Assembly: GCA_002353635.1 (NCBI GenBank)
Contig: DEKA01000010.1
Coordinates: forward strand, 13,716-29,728
Reading direction: 5' to 3'
DNA: 16,013 nucleotides
Source of the DNA: Lachnospiraceae bacterium UBA2734
Lineage (GTDB): Bacteria; Bacillota; Clostridia; Lachnospirales; Lachnospiraceae
Shown here: one piece after another, positions 1 to 6,177 of the stretch
How positions within the stretch are numbered: the stretch's first letter is position 1
Layout: every line of letters starts with the position of its first letter
The notes under the pieces: generated by a model
What the model saw: only the letters and a program-made list of their open reading frames with translations
Told to the model about the DNA's origin: nothing
Database searches by the model: none
Program-made: the position numbers and the translations under genes

Positions 1-117
1 GCCGAATGCGGCAGCCGGTGCATAAACACCGTTGCTGCTGTTTGAAAGTGACGTATCAACGTCATTATCAAACATGTACCAAAGGTCATATTCGTCTCTT
101 CTCTGTGCATTGGCGTA
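1..117 (-). other. Possible start of a further gene, cut by the window edge
   Basis: Two minus-strand frames stay open from the flippase stop to the window edge. One has ATG starts at 110 and 89; the second is preceded by a weak purine-rich ribosome site (AGAGAAGAG). Its product would begin MTFGTCLIMTLIRHF. The other frame continues directly in register after the flippase TGA and reads like a real acidic protein (RRDEYDLWYMFDNDVDTSL), but its first ATG is at 75 and has no ribosome site. I cannot decide between them and recognise neither product. No terminator is visible after the flippase, so a co-transcribed downstream gene is plausible. Confidence 0.25.
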
Positions 118-1593
118 TCAGTCTTTATTCCAGCGTTTTTGTATAAAGCGTCTTCCTCTCTCCAGGAGTGAACTCCATAACTCTGACATCACAGGCTCAT
201 GCAGAAGCAGCAGAACACATCCATAGACACCAAAGAACAAAACTGCCGACAGAGCAAGTGCCCAGAACACGGGAAGATGCAGCATTTTCACCGGCAGACC
301 CGCCGCGCACCCGAGAACTGTCCCAAGAGCAATCGCCCCGTATCTGATCTGCCGGAAAGCGGCCGATGCCTCTTTTCGGAGAGCCGCATACTGCCACGCG
401 AGCACGATAAATTCCGCCGCAAGCGTACCTGCCGCAGCGCCTGATGCCTTGAAAGAAGGAATCAGGGCCGCGTTCAGGACGAGATCCGTCACAGCGCCGG
501 CGATTGTGGAGAAAAGAACTGTATTTTCACGTTCAAGCGGAACGAGAATCTGAATGCCCAGAATGTTCGTAAGGCCAATAAACAGAATTGTCGGCATAAT
601 CATCCGCATCGGAAGGACTGCGCCGCCATAAAGTGGTCCTGAAAGAAAGAGGATGCCCTCCCCCGCGTACAGGATGAAATACACCATGAGCGGCACTGCG
701 CTCACCATAACGAATTGCAGAGCCTTGACGGAAACACGCCGGAAAGCCTCCATCTCGCCGTGTCTGACATAGAAGCTTGCGCGAGGCATGACGACAACGC
801 CGAGTGAGGTAATGAGGCTGACCAGCACGTTCTTGATCTGCACAGCAACATTGTAATAGCCGACATCCGTATCTGTCGAGAGAAACCCAAGCATGATGGC
901 ATCGAGATTCGTGTAGATGGTCGATGCGACCGTCATGGCGAAAAAGACAAGAACCGGCTTTATGTGCTGCCGCACATTGTAGGAGCCAAGCCATTTCCAT
1001 GTGATAAAGCGGTGAGCGCGGAGAAGATTCAGAAGGCCGGACGCTGATGTGGCAAAGATTGTGATACCTCCGTAGATGACATAATCCCGCTTCGTGCGCA
1101 CGAGCAGGAACATGGCACACAGCGCAATAAATTTAAAGGCAACGGATCTGACCGTAATGTAACTGTACTGCTCAAGCCCCTTGTACAGCCACTCCATGCC
1201 AAGTGAAGTCATGATGACACTGAGACTGACCACAAGATAGAGAGGCCGCTCCTCCTTAAGTCTTGGCACAAGGAAAAGGCAGAGAAAGAAAGCCGCATAC
1301 GAGAGCACGCACATGAACAGATTGATGACAAGCAGCTCATGCACAGTGCGGGAGAGCCTGACTTTGTCATCGCGCTGTGCAGCACACACACGGATGCCAT
1401 AGGTGGGAATTCCCAGCTGAGCAATCATCGTGAAATACGAGATCAGCGACGTCGCAAAGGCAACCTTTCCCGTGCCGGAGGGCTGCAGGATTCTCGATAC
1501 ATACGGAAACGTGATCAGCGGAAAAACAACGAACGATGCGGTCAGAACCGCGTTCATGAAAAAGTTTTTCTTCAGAGATGGACTACTGGTCAT
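118..1593 (-). CDS. Wzx-type polysaccharide/oligosaccharide flippase (MOP superfamily)
   Basis: A 491-residue, highly hydrophobic protein with about a dozen predicted membrane helices. The N-terminus (SLKKNFFMNAVLTASF, then PLITFPYVSRILQP) is typical of the polysaccharide-synthesis branch of the MOP exporters, which flip undecaprenyl-linked oligosaccharides across the cytoplasmic membrane. Length fits the family (about 450-500). The ATG at 1593 lies inside the end of the upstream hydrolase gene (11-nt overlap) and has no clear ribosome site of its own, so translational coupling is likely. An internal Met13 is an alternative start, but the LKKNFF motif before it is normally kept. No glycosyltransferases or polymerase lie nearby, so the substrate cannot be named. 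A MurJ-like lipid II flippase role is less likely, because the N-terminus matches Wzx proteins better. Confidence 0.85.
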   Translation of the reverse strand: MTSSPSLKKNFFMNAVLTASFVVFPLITFPYVSRILQPSGTGKVAFATSLISYFTMIAQLGIPTYGIRVCAAQRDDKVRLSRTVHELLVINLFMCVLSYAAFFLCLFLVPRLKEERPLYLVVSLSVIMTSLGMEWLYKGLEQYSYITVRSVAFKFIALCAMFLLVRTKRDYVIYGGITIFATSASGLLNLLRAHRFITWKWLGSYNVRQHIKPVLVFFAMTVASTIYTNLDAIMLGFLSTDTDVGYYNVAVQIKNVLVSLITSLGVVVMPRASFYVRHGEMEAFRRVSVKALQFVMVSAVPLMVYFILYAGEGILFLSGPLYGGAVLPMRMIMPTILFIGLTNILGIQILVPLERENTVLFSTIAGAVTDLVLNAALIPSFKASGAAAGTLAAEFIVLAWQYAALRKEASAAFRQIRYGAIALGTVLGCAAGLPVKMLHLPVFWALALSAVLFFGVYGCVLLLLHEPVMSELWSSLLERGRRFIQKRWNKD

Positions 1594-2599
1594 ATTCGGT
1601 ATCCGCTGTATCAGAATAGGACGCAGAGACGGGAACAGCCGCCTCAGTGTGTCCGCTCATTTTTACGCTCCAGCCGTCAGAAACTGCCTTCACCTCACCA
1701 AGTCTTGTGAGGTAGGTCTTCACATTGTTCTCCCGCAGCACTTCCAGCGTCTTCTCCGACTCTCTCTCCTCGTCCGAGGAAGTGATCACCGCCTCAGCCG
1801 GCTGCGCAGACACAATCAGGTCATCGCTCCTGCTGCACTTTCTTCCGTGATGAGGCATCTTGATCACATCGCAGCGGAGATTTCTCCCGTCGTTGAGGAG
1901 CTCCTCGATCCGCTCCTTTTCAATATCGCCCGTGAAAAGAAATGCGTTGTGGCCATTCTGCGCCCGAATGACAAGAGAGGAGTTGTTGCTCTCATCATTG
2001 TCATACTCGCGCAGATCCGGCGGATAAACGCTGTATTCGATACCGCCGTACTGCATCCGCACGCCCTCCCCGCCAGAGGCATCTTCTGCCAGAATTTCCT
2101 GCGCGGTATAGCCCTTGTCCGCCATTGCCTGATAGAACGCATCAATCTCATCAGAATCCTTGCTCTGATAGGTCACGAAAATATTCTGCACGTCGAAATT
2201 CCGAATCACCTCGGCAGCGCCGCCCACATGGTCCTGGTCGAAATGCGTGATATAAAGAGCATCTATAGAGGTGCATCCCATCTTTCTCAGTTCGCTGACC
2301 ACCTGACTTGCTGTGTCTGCCGAGCCGGTGTCGATCATGACAAAGGATGAGCTGTTCTGCAGCGTGATGGCATCCGCCTTCCCTACATCCATATAGGTGA
2401 TGACAAGTGTATTTGCGTATCCCCCTGCCTGTCCGGAATTGCCGGAAGTCTCTGCAGCCCCGGCAGCGGGGAACGAAGACGAAGCGCCTTCCCCGCCGCC
2501 TGTACATCCTGTAACTCCTGCAAGAAGAAGAAAGGAGAACATCACTGCCCCTCCCTTTTCTCTTCTTAAGGATCTTCTTTTTCTGTTCCGGTAGTTCAT
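1583..2599 (-). CDS. Lipoprotein MBL-fold hydrolase, ComEC/Rec2 hydrolase-domain type
   Basis: A 338-residue protein from the ATG at 2599, which is preceded by a good ribosome site (CGGAGAG). An in-frame ATG at 2662 would add 21 poorly supported residues. The N-terminus is a lipoprotein signal: basic residues, a hydrophobic core (FSFLLLAGVTG) and lipobox VTGC with Cys32, followed by a Ser/Gly/Ala-rich spacer to about residue 62. The metallo-beta-lactamase fold shows the ComEC-type start (TYMDVGKADAITLQ), the metal motif HFDQDHVGG (His119, Asp121, Asp123, His124), FTGD with Asp225, and PHHG with His250/His251. The membrane channel of full ComEC is missing, so this is a stand-alone surface hydrolase. 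Related domains cleave phosphodiesters, including DNA (ComEC) and phosphorylcholine esters (Pce), so an outer-surface nuclease or esterase is plausible; the substrate is unknown. It lies 20 nt after a small acidic gene and overlaps the flippase. Confidence 0.85.
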   Translation of the reverse strand: MNYRNRKRRSLRREKGGAVMFSFLLLAGVTGCTGGGEGASSSFPAAGAAETSGNSGQAGGYANTLVITYMDVGKADAITLQNSSSFVMIDTGSADTASQVVSELRKMGCTSIDALYITHFDQDHVGGAAEVIRNFDVQNIFVTYQSKDSDEIDAFYQAMADKGYTAQEILAEDASGGEGVRMQYGGIEYSVYPPDLREYDNDESNNSSLVIRAQNGHNAFLFTGDIEKERIEELLNDGRNLRCDVIKMPHHGRKCSRSDDLIVSAQPAEAVITSSDEERESEKTLEVLRENNVKTYLTRLGEVKAVSDGWSVKMSGHTEAAVPVSASYSDTADTEYDQ

Positions 2600-2619
2600 G
2601 CGCACTCTCCGTGTACCCT

Positions 2620-2838
2620 TCAGCTGTTCAGCATGGTGTAAATGTCCGAGGCAATCCGGCATGCCTCCGGAACCTTTCTTTCATCTCTGAGATCACCTTC
2701 GAGTTCCACGTCGAAGCACCGGTCGCCTAGCTCCAGAAGAAAGTCCTCGTCTATATCTTCAAGCTCTCCGCCGACGCTTGCCTCATCATAATGAAGTATC
2801 TCTGTCAGAAAACGGATCTGTTCCCCGGTAAACCTCAT
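2620..2838 (-). CDS. Small acidic protein of unknown function (72 aa)
   Basis: I do not recognise this protein. It starts at an ATG with a strong ribosome site (AGGAGAGGA at 2846-2854, 7-nt spacing) and ends 20 nt before the lipoprotein hydrolase, which supports real translation and an operon. The 72 residues are soluble and strongly acidic in the middle (GGELEDIDEDFLLELGD), with one cysteine (Cys41), no signal peptide and no membrane helix. It appears helical throughout. It is the first gene after the probable ftsZ terminator, so it likely heads a separate unit, though I found no convincing promoter in 2839-2953. It could be a small regulatory or adaptor protein; no function can be assigned from sequence alone. 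Confidence 0.75.
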   Translation of the reverse strand: MRFTGEQIRFLTEILHYDEASVGGELEDIDEDFLLELGDRCFDVELEGDLRDERKVPEACRIASDIYTMLNS

Positions 2839-2953
2839 GATGTTATCCTCTCCTCTTTCCGGAACTGTGGTCAGTCCGCATATAGCCTACAGAAAGCCTG
2901 CACTCCCTCGCGCCGCTCGTTCCGTACACACAGTGCCGCACAGCATCTGCCGG

Positions 2954-2997
2954 GCAAAGAAAGAGAAGGCAGCGCCTTACGATTGTAAAACGCCGCC
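2954..2997 (-). terminator. Intrinsic terminator after ftsZ (end of the dcw operon)
   Basis: On the minus strand GGCGGCGTTTTAC (2997-2985) pairs with GTAAGGCGCTGCC (2980-2968) across a 4-nt loop (AATC): 13 continuous pairs, three of them G-U. The stem is followed at once by a T-rich tail (TTCTCTTTCTTT, 2967-2956). It lies about 40 nt after the ftsZ stop and before the next gene, where the operon end would be expected. The tail is interrupted by C, so read-through is possible. Confidence 0.75.
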
Positions 2998-3035
2998 CCC
3001 TCATCAATGCAGTTCAGTGCAGATATCCTTCCTTA

Positions 3036-4547
3036 TCAGTCAAGAGTATCTTCCTCATTGTCCTCTTTCTTTCTGGTCAGGAAAGAAGGAATGGTGATGT
3101 TGCTGGTATCCGTTGTCGCATGGATGCTGCCCGGATTGAAGCGGGGTCTCTCCTGCTGAGGCTGTGCATTGCCGGCAGGTGTCTGCTGGCTGTAGCCTCT
3201 TCCGCTCTCTCTTCCGTAGTTATCTCCGGACTGGGATCTGTAATTCTCCTCGCTCTGCCGGCCGTAACCGCCCTGCGGTGCAGAATACCCCCTGCGCTCC
3301 TGGCTGTAGCCGCCTGCATTCGTATAGCCGCCCTGGGCCTGATATCCGCCCTGCGGTGCGTAGCCGCCGCGCTGGGTGCCGTAGTCGCCCTGCTGGCCAT
3401 ATGCAGTGTTCTGATTCTGGCTGTAGTTCTGGCGGGGTGCTGCATAACCTCCCTGGGCCTGGTATCCGCCCTGCGGTGCATATCCGCCCTGCTGGCCGTA
3501 TCCGCGCGCGAAGCCACCCTCCTGAGAAGCATTGTTCTGTGCCTGCGGATTGAAAGGCCGTCTGTTCTCAAAAGGATTCTGCTGCTTTTTCTTCTTCGAA
3601 TCATCGATGCCTGTAGCAATGACGGTAACTGTGCAGGAATCTGCATCAGACTCATCGTACTTCGCACCGAAAATAACGTTGATGTCGTCGCCCGTCTGCT
3701 CGCGGACATAAGATGCTGCATCGTTCGCATCGAACAGGGAGACATCGCCGGAGATATTCAGAATGATATCCGTAGCACCGTCAATCGTCGTCTCAAGAAG
3801 AGGAGACTCAACGGCCATCTTGACAGCCTGTGTTGCCTTGTCATCGCCCTTGCCGTAGCCGATGCCGACATGGGCAAGGCCCTTGTTGCGCATGACTGTC
3901 TGTACGTCTGCAAAATCGAGGTTGATGACGGCAGGTACATTGATCAGGTCTGTGATGCCCTGAACGGCCTGCTGAAGAACTTCATCCGCCTTCTTAAGCG
4001 CCTCGGGGAGATTCGTTCTGCGGTCCATGATCTCGAGGAGCCTGTCGTTGGGAATGACGATCAGCGTATCCACGTTGGGCTTGATGTTCTCGATGCCGCC
4101 GAGCGCCTTCTGCATTCTGGCCTTTGCCTCGAAGCTGAAGGGCTTCGTCACAACGCCTACAGTCAGGATGCCCTGATCCTTGGCGAGCTTGGCTACAACA
4201 GGTGCTGCACCGGTTCCTGTGCCGCCGCCCATGCCGCAGGTGACGAATACCATGTCTGCCCCCTTGAGTGCTGCGGAAATCTCCTCAGAGCTCTCCTCCG
4301 CAGCCTTCTTGCCCACCTCAGGGTTGGCACCTGCGCCGAGACCTCTGGTAAGCTTCTGGCCGATCTGCAGGAGCTTAGGTGCCTTGCATCTCTGCAGGGC
4401 CTGCAGATCAGTATTGACGCCGATGAATTCAACACCGCTGATCTCCTGCTCGACCATTCTGTTCACGGCATTATTGCCGGCTCCGCCAACGCCTACTACG
4501 ATAATCTTGCAGGCGGTTTCATTCTCATCCGTTTTGATCTCTAGCAC
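3036..4547 (-). CDS. ftsZ: Cell division GTPase FtsZ with a long Gly/Tyr/Gln-rich linker
   Basis: Tubulin-like GTPase that polymerises at midcell and recruits the septal wall machinery. The first 318 residues are a full FtsZ core: VVGVGGAGNNAVNRM (17-31), the tubulin signature GGGTGTG (107-113), the switch region around NPNDRL-like VIPNDRLLEIMDRR (163-177), and the synergy loop NLDFADVQTVM (209-219) with Asp211 and Asp214. Residues 319-474 form a disordered linker of GGY, APQ and QGGY motifs, about three times the length in Bacillus. The C-terminal peptide ITIPSFLTRKK (484-494), which binds FtsA, SepF or EzrA, is followed by an extra acidic EDNEEDTLD. The start is GTG at 4547, set by a strong site (GAGGAGG at 4556-4562, 8-nt spacing). 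It has its own candidate promoter upstream and a terminator downstream. There is no ftsA next to it, so the membrane tether (perhaps SepF) must be encoded elsewhere. Confidence 0.98.
   Translation of the reverse strand: MLEIKTDENETACKIIVVGVGGAGNNAVNRMVEQEISGVEFIGVNTDLQALQRCKAPKLLQIGQKLTRGLGAGANPEVGKKAAEESSEEISAALKGADMVFVTCGMGGGTGTGAAPVVAKLAKDQGILTVGVVTKPFSFEAKARMQKALGGIENIKPNVDTLIVIPNDRLLEIMDRRTNLPEALKKADEVLQQAVQGITDLINVPAVINLDFADVQTVMRNKGLAHVGIGYGKGDDKATQAVKMAVESPLLETTIDGATDIILNISGDVSLFDANDAASYVREQTGDDINVIFGAKYDESDADSCTVTVIATGIDDSKKKKQQNPFENRRPFNPQAQNNASQEGGFARGYGQQGGYAPQGGYQAQGGYAAPRQNYSQNQNTAYGQQGDYGTQRGGYAPQGGYQAQGGYTNAGGYSQERRGYSAPQGGYGRQSEENYRSQSGDNYGRESGRGYSQQTPAGNAQPQQERPRFNPGSIHATTDTSNITIPSFLTRKKEDNEEDTLD
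3318..3491 (-). repeat. Duplicated segment in the FtsZ linker (about 40 bp, 120 bp apart)
   Basis: The DNA at 3451-3490 and 3331-3370 matches at about 35 of 40 positions, with a spacing of exactly 120 bp (40 codons). The copies encode QGGYAPQGGYQAQGGYAA (353-370) and RGGYAPQGGYQAQGGYTN (393-410). Most differences are silent or conservative, which points to in-frame duplication and purifying selection on the peptide pattern. Further GGY units flank both copies. Confidence 0.85.
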
Positions 4548-4580
4548 GGTTTGTGCCTCCTCTTATGTATATAATTGCAG

Positions 4581-4602
4581 ATTGTAAATGCGTAAATACA
4601 AT
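4581..4602. promoter_or_regulatory. 22-bp dyad in the ftsZ leader (operator-like)
   Basis: Outer arms ATTGTA (4581-4586) and TACAAT (4597-4602) are perfect inverted repeats. The 10-bp centre keeps partial symmetry (T.CG.A). It lies about 20-40 nt downstream of the predicted start point of the ftsZ promoter and about 19 nt before the ribosome site. The size and AT-rich symmetric arms resemble a homodimeric repressor site. A weak RNA hairpin is an alternative. No regulator is known. Confidence 0.4.
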
Positions 4603-4626
4603 GAAGTCTTCAGCCTATACCCGTTA

Positions 4627-4655
4627 ATAATACAATCCCTTTTCACAGATTGCAA
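4627..4655 (-). promoter_or_regulatory. Candidate sigma-A-type promoter for ftsZ
   Basis: Minus-strand TTGCAA (4655-4650) and TATTAT (4632-4627) are separated by exactly 17 nt, a 4/6 and 5/6 match to the housekeeping consensus. It lies in the 124-bp gap between ftsQ and ftsZ, the only AT-rich gap in the cluster, and gives a leader of about 70 nt. The architecture matches the mraZ promoter in this window (TTGCGA-17-TATTAT). It would let ftsZ be made in excess of the other division proteins. Confidence 0.5.
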
Positions 4656-4671
4656 CGGTCCTCATGGCATT

Positions 4672-6177
4672 TTACTGCTGTGCCGTGCCACCGTCAACCT
4701 CTCCGGTCTGCTGTTCTGCATTTGAGGCTTCAGCGGCGTTTTCGTCCACCTGCGCGGCATTATAGGCATTTGCATCTCCGGCGGCGTTCTCATTCACCTG
4801 CGCGGCAGCATCGGCGTCCGCCTCGCCACCGCTCTCTCCCTCTTTGTCTGAAGAGGAAGTGCTGCTCTGTTCAGAAGATGTCGAATCCCCTGCAGAATCC
4901 GCATCCGCGCTGTCCGAAGATGACGAAGATGCTGTCTCCAGGCTGTCCGATGCGTTGTCCGAAGTAAATGTGACATAATCGGTATCTGTCGAGAAATCCG
5001 TCATATCGAGTGATCCCTTCTTCCCTTTCAGGGAAGGAAGGATTTCCTTCAGATTGGCGATCTTGTCCTCCATGTTGTCGCTTCCGCCAAGAATCGCCCG
5101 CACATCACCGAAATACAGCGTCATGTTTCCCGACGCATCAAAATAGATGTGGTCGGCTTCCAGCCCGTGTTTTTTCAGCGTCTGTGTGACATCGAGAATT
5201 CGCTGGAAGACGCCGGCGTCCTTCACAGGAAGCTTCCGGTTCAGCACAATGGAGGAAAAATGAAGTCCTGTGACCTCCGGTACACCCTTCACCTCCTTTG
5301 TTGAGGACTCCACGACGGTGCCGTCGCGGTCAAAATACATGTAGCCCCCAAGATAATGCACGCACCCCGCAAGGGATTTCTCATATACCTTGATGGCGAT
5401 TGAATCATGAGACCTTATATCGACATCCATGGATTCCACAAATGGAACGCCGGTGACAGGCTTGTTTCGGTATTTTGCGCTCAGCACAAGGGAGTTGTCC
5501 CCGAGGAATCCGTTCATGACGATGGACTCAATCTGTTCCTTTGAGTAGTGTGTTGCACCGCTCACCTCGACGTGCCTGACCTTGAAAAACATATACAGAA
5601 AGCCTGCCATTCCAAAAAGTGCCAGAACAACAGACAGCACCGCCATCCGGATCAGGAGCCTGCGCCTTCTTACCCTCGCCTCTATTCCGGCGCGGATGTC
5701 CGCAGCCGTAGAGGGTTTTTCCTCTGATAGTTTCCTGCGGAAAAATGGAAGGCCCCGCGGTGCAGGCAGATCCTCACCGTCGTCCGGAAGGAGCGAGAAG
5801 AACGTGTGGTCATCCTCATCCTCCTCATCGACGATGCCGCTGTCAGCGGGGTAGAGATCATCGCCGTAGAGGGAATCCGTGCCGGAATCCTCTCTGTCAG
5901 ATCTTTTCCTTGTGAACAGCCGGAATCCTCTCCGATGCGCCTCTTCCGGAAGGTTATCGTCCTCATAGAGGTCTCCGCTCTCTTCGGGATCCGGCCCGTC
6001 TCTGTCCAAAGGGCCGTCCTCCTCATGCAGAAAAATCAGGTCATCATCCTGTCCTTCAGGTTCTTCGCTGTCAAAAGAATACAGCTCATCGCTCTGCGAA
6101 TGGAAGTATTCCTCTTCGTCATCAGACCCGCGCGCTGGTCCTTCTGCGCCTTTCCTCCTCCGTCTGAAAATACTCAT
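4672..6177 (-). CDS. ftsQ: Cell division protein FtsQ/DivIB (POTRA domain) with acidic N-terminus and low-complexity tail
   Basis: Bitopic septal protein that, with FtsL and FtsB/DivIC, links early division proteins to FtsW and the PBP. Residues 1-170 are cytoplasmic and strongly acidic (about 47 Asp/Glu in the first 140). After a basic stop (RVRRRRLLIRM) there is one membrane helix (about 175-197). The POTRA domain starts at VRHVEVSGATHYSKEQI (about 200-268) and the beta domain runs to about 400. Residues 405-501 form a Ser/Asp/Ala/Glu tail with a repeated AAQV(N/D)ENAA unit (458-465 and 474-481). At 501 residues it is nearly twice the usual 260-290. The ATG overlaps the ftsW stop (ATGA, 6177-6174), so the two are translationally coupled. 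Overall similarity among FtsQ proteins is low, but topology and position between ftsW and ftsZ make the call firm. Confidence 0.92.
   Translation of the reverse strand: MSIFRRRRKGAEGPARGSDDEEEYFHSQSDELYSFDSEEPEGQDDDLIFLHEEDGPLDRDGPDPEESGDLYEDDNLPEEAHRRGFRLFTRKRSDREDSGTDSLYGDDLYPADSGIVDEEDEDDHTFFSLLPDDGEDLPAPRGLPFFRRKLSEEKPSTAADIRAGIEARVRRRRLLIRMAVLSVVLALFGMAGFLYMFFKVRHVEVSGATHYSKEQIESIVMNGFLGDNSLVLSAKYRNKPVTGVPFVESMDVDIRSHDSIAIKVYEKSLAGCVHYLGGYMYFDRDGTVVESSTKEVKGVPEVTGLHFSSIVLNRKLPVKDAGVFQRILDVTQTLKKHGLEADHIYFDASGNMTLYFGDVRAILGGSDNMEDKIANLKEILPSLKGKKGSLDMTDFSTDTDYVTFTSDNASDSLETASSSSSDSADADSAGDSTSSEQSSTSSSDKEGESGGEADADAAAQVNENAAGDANAYNAAQVDENAAEASNAEQQTGEVDGGTAQQ

Noticed and set aside
2600..2662. 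Longer start of the lipoprotein hydrolase at 2662
   Set aside because: It would overlap the 72-aa gene and place 21 extra residues before the signal peptide; the ATG at 2599 has its own ribosome site.
3120..4544. 474-codon plus-strand open frame
   Set aside because: Exact antisense of ftsZ, with no ribosome site and no family features; a by-product of GC-rich codon use in the real gene.
4568..4596. Second ftsZ promoter TTTACG-17-TATATA
   Set aside because: Weak matches (4/6 each), and its start point would fall at the ribosome site, leaving almost no leader.
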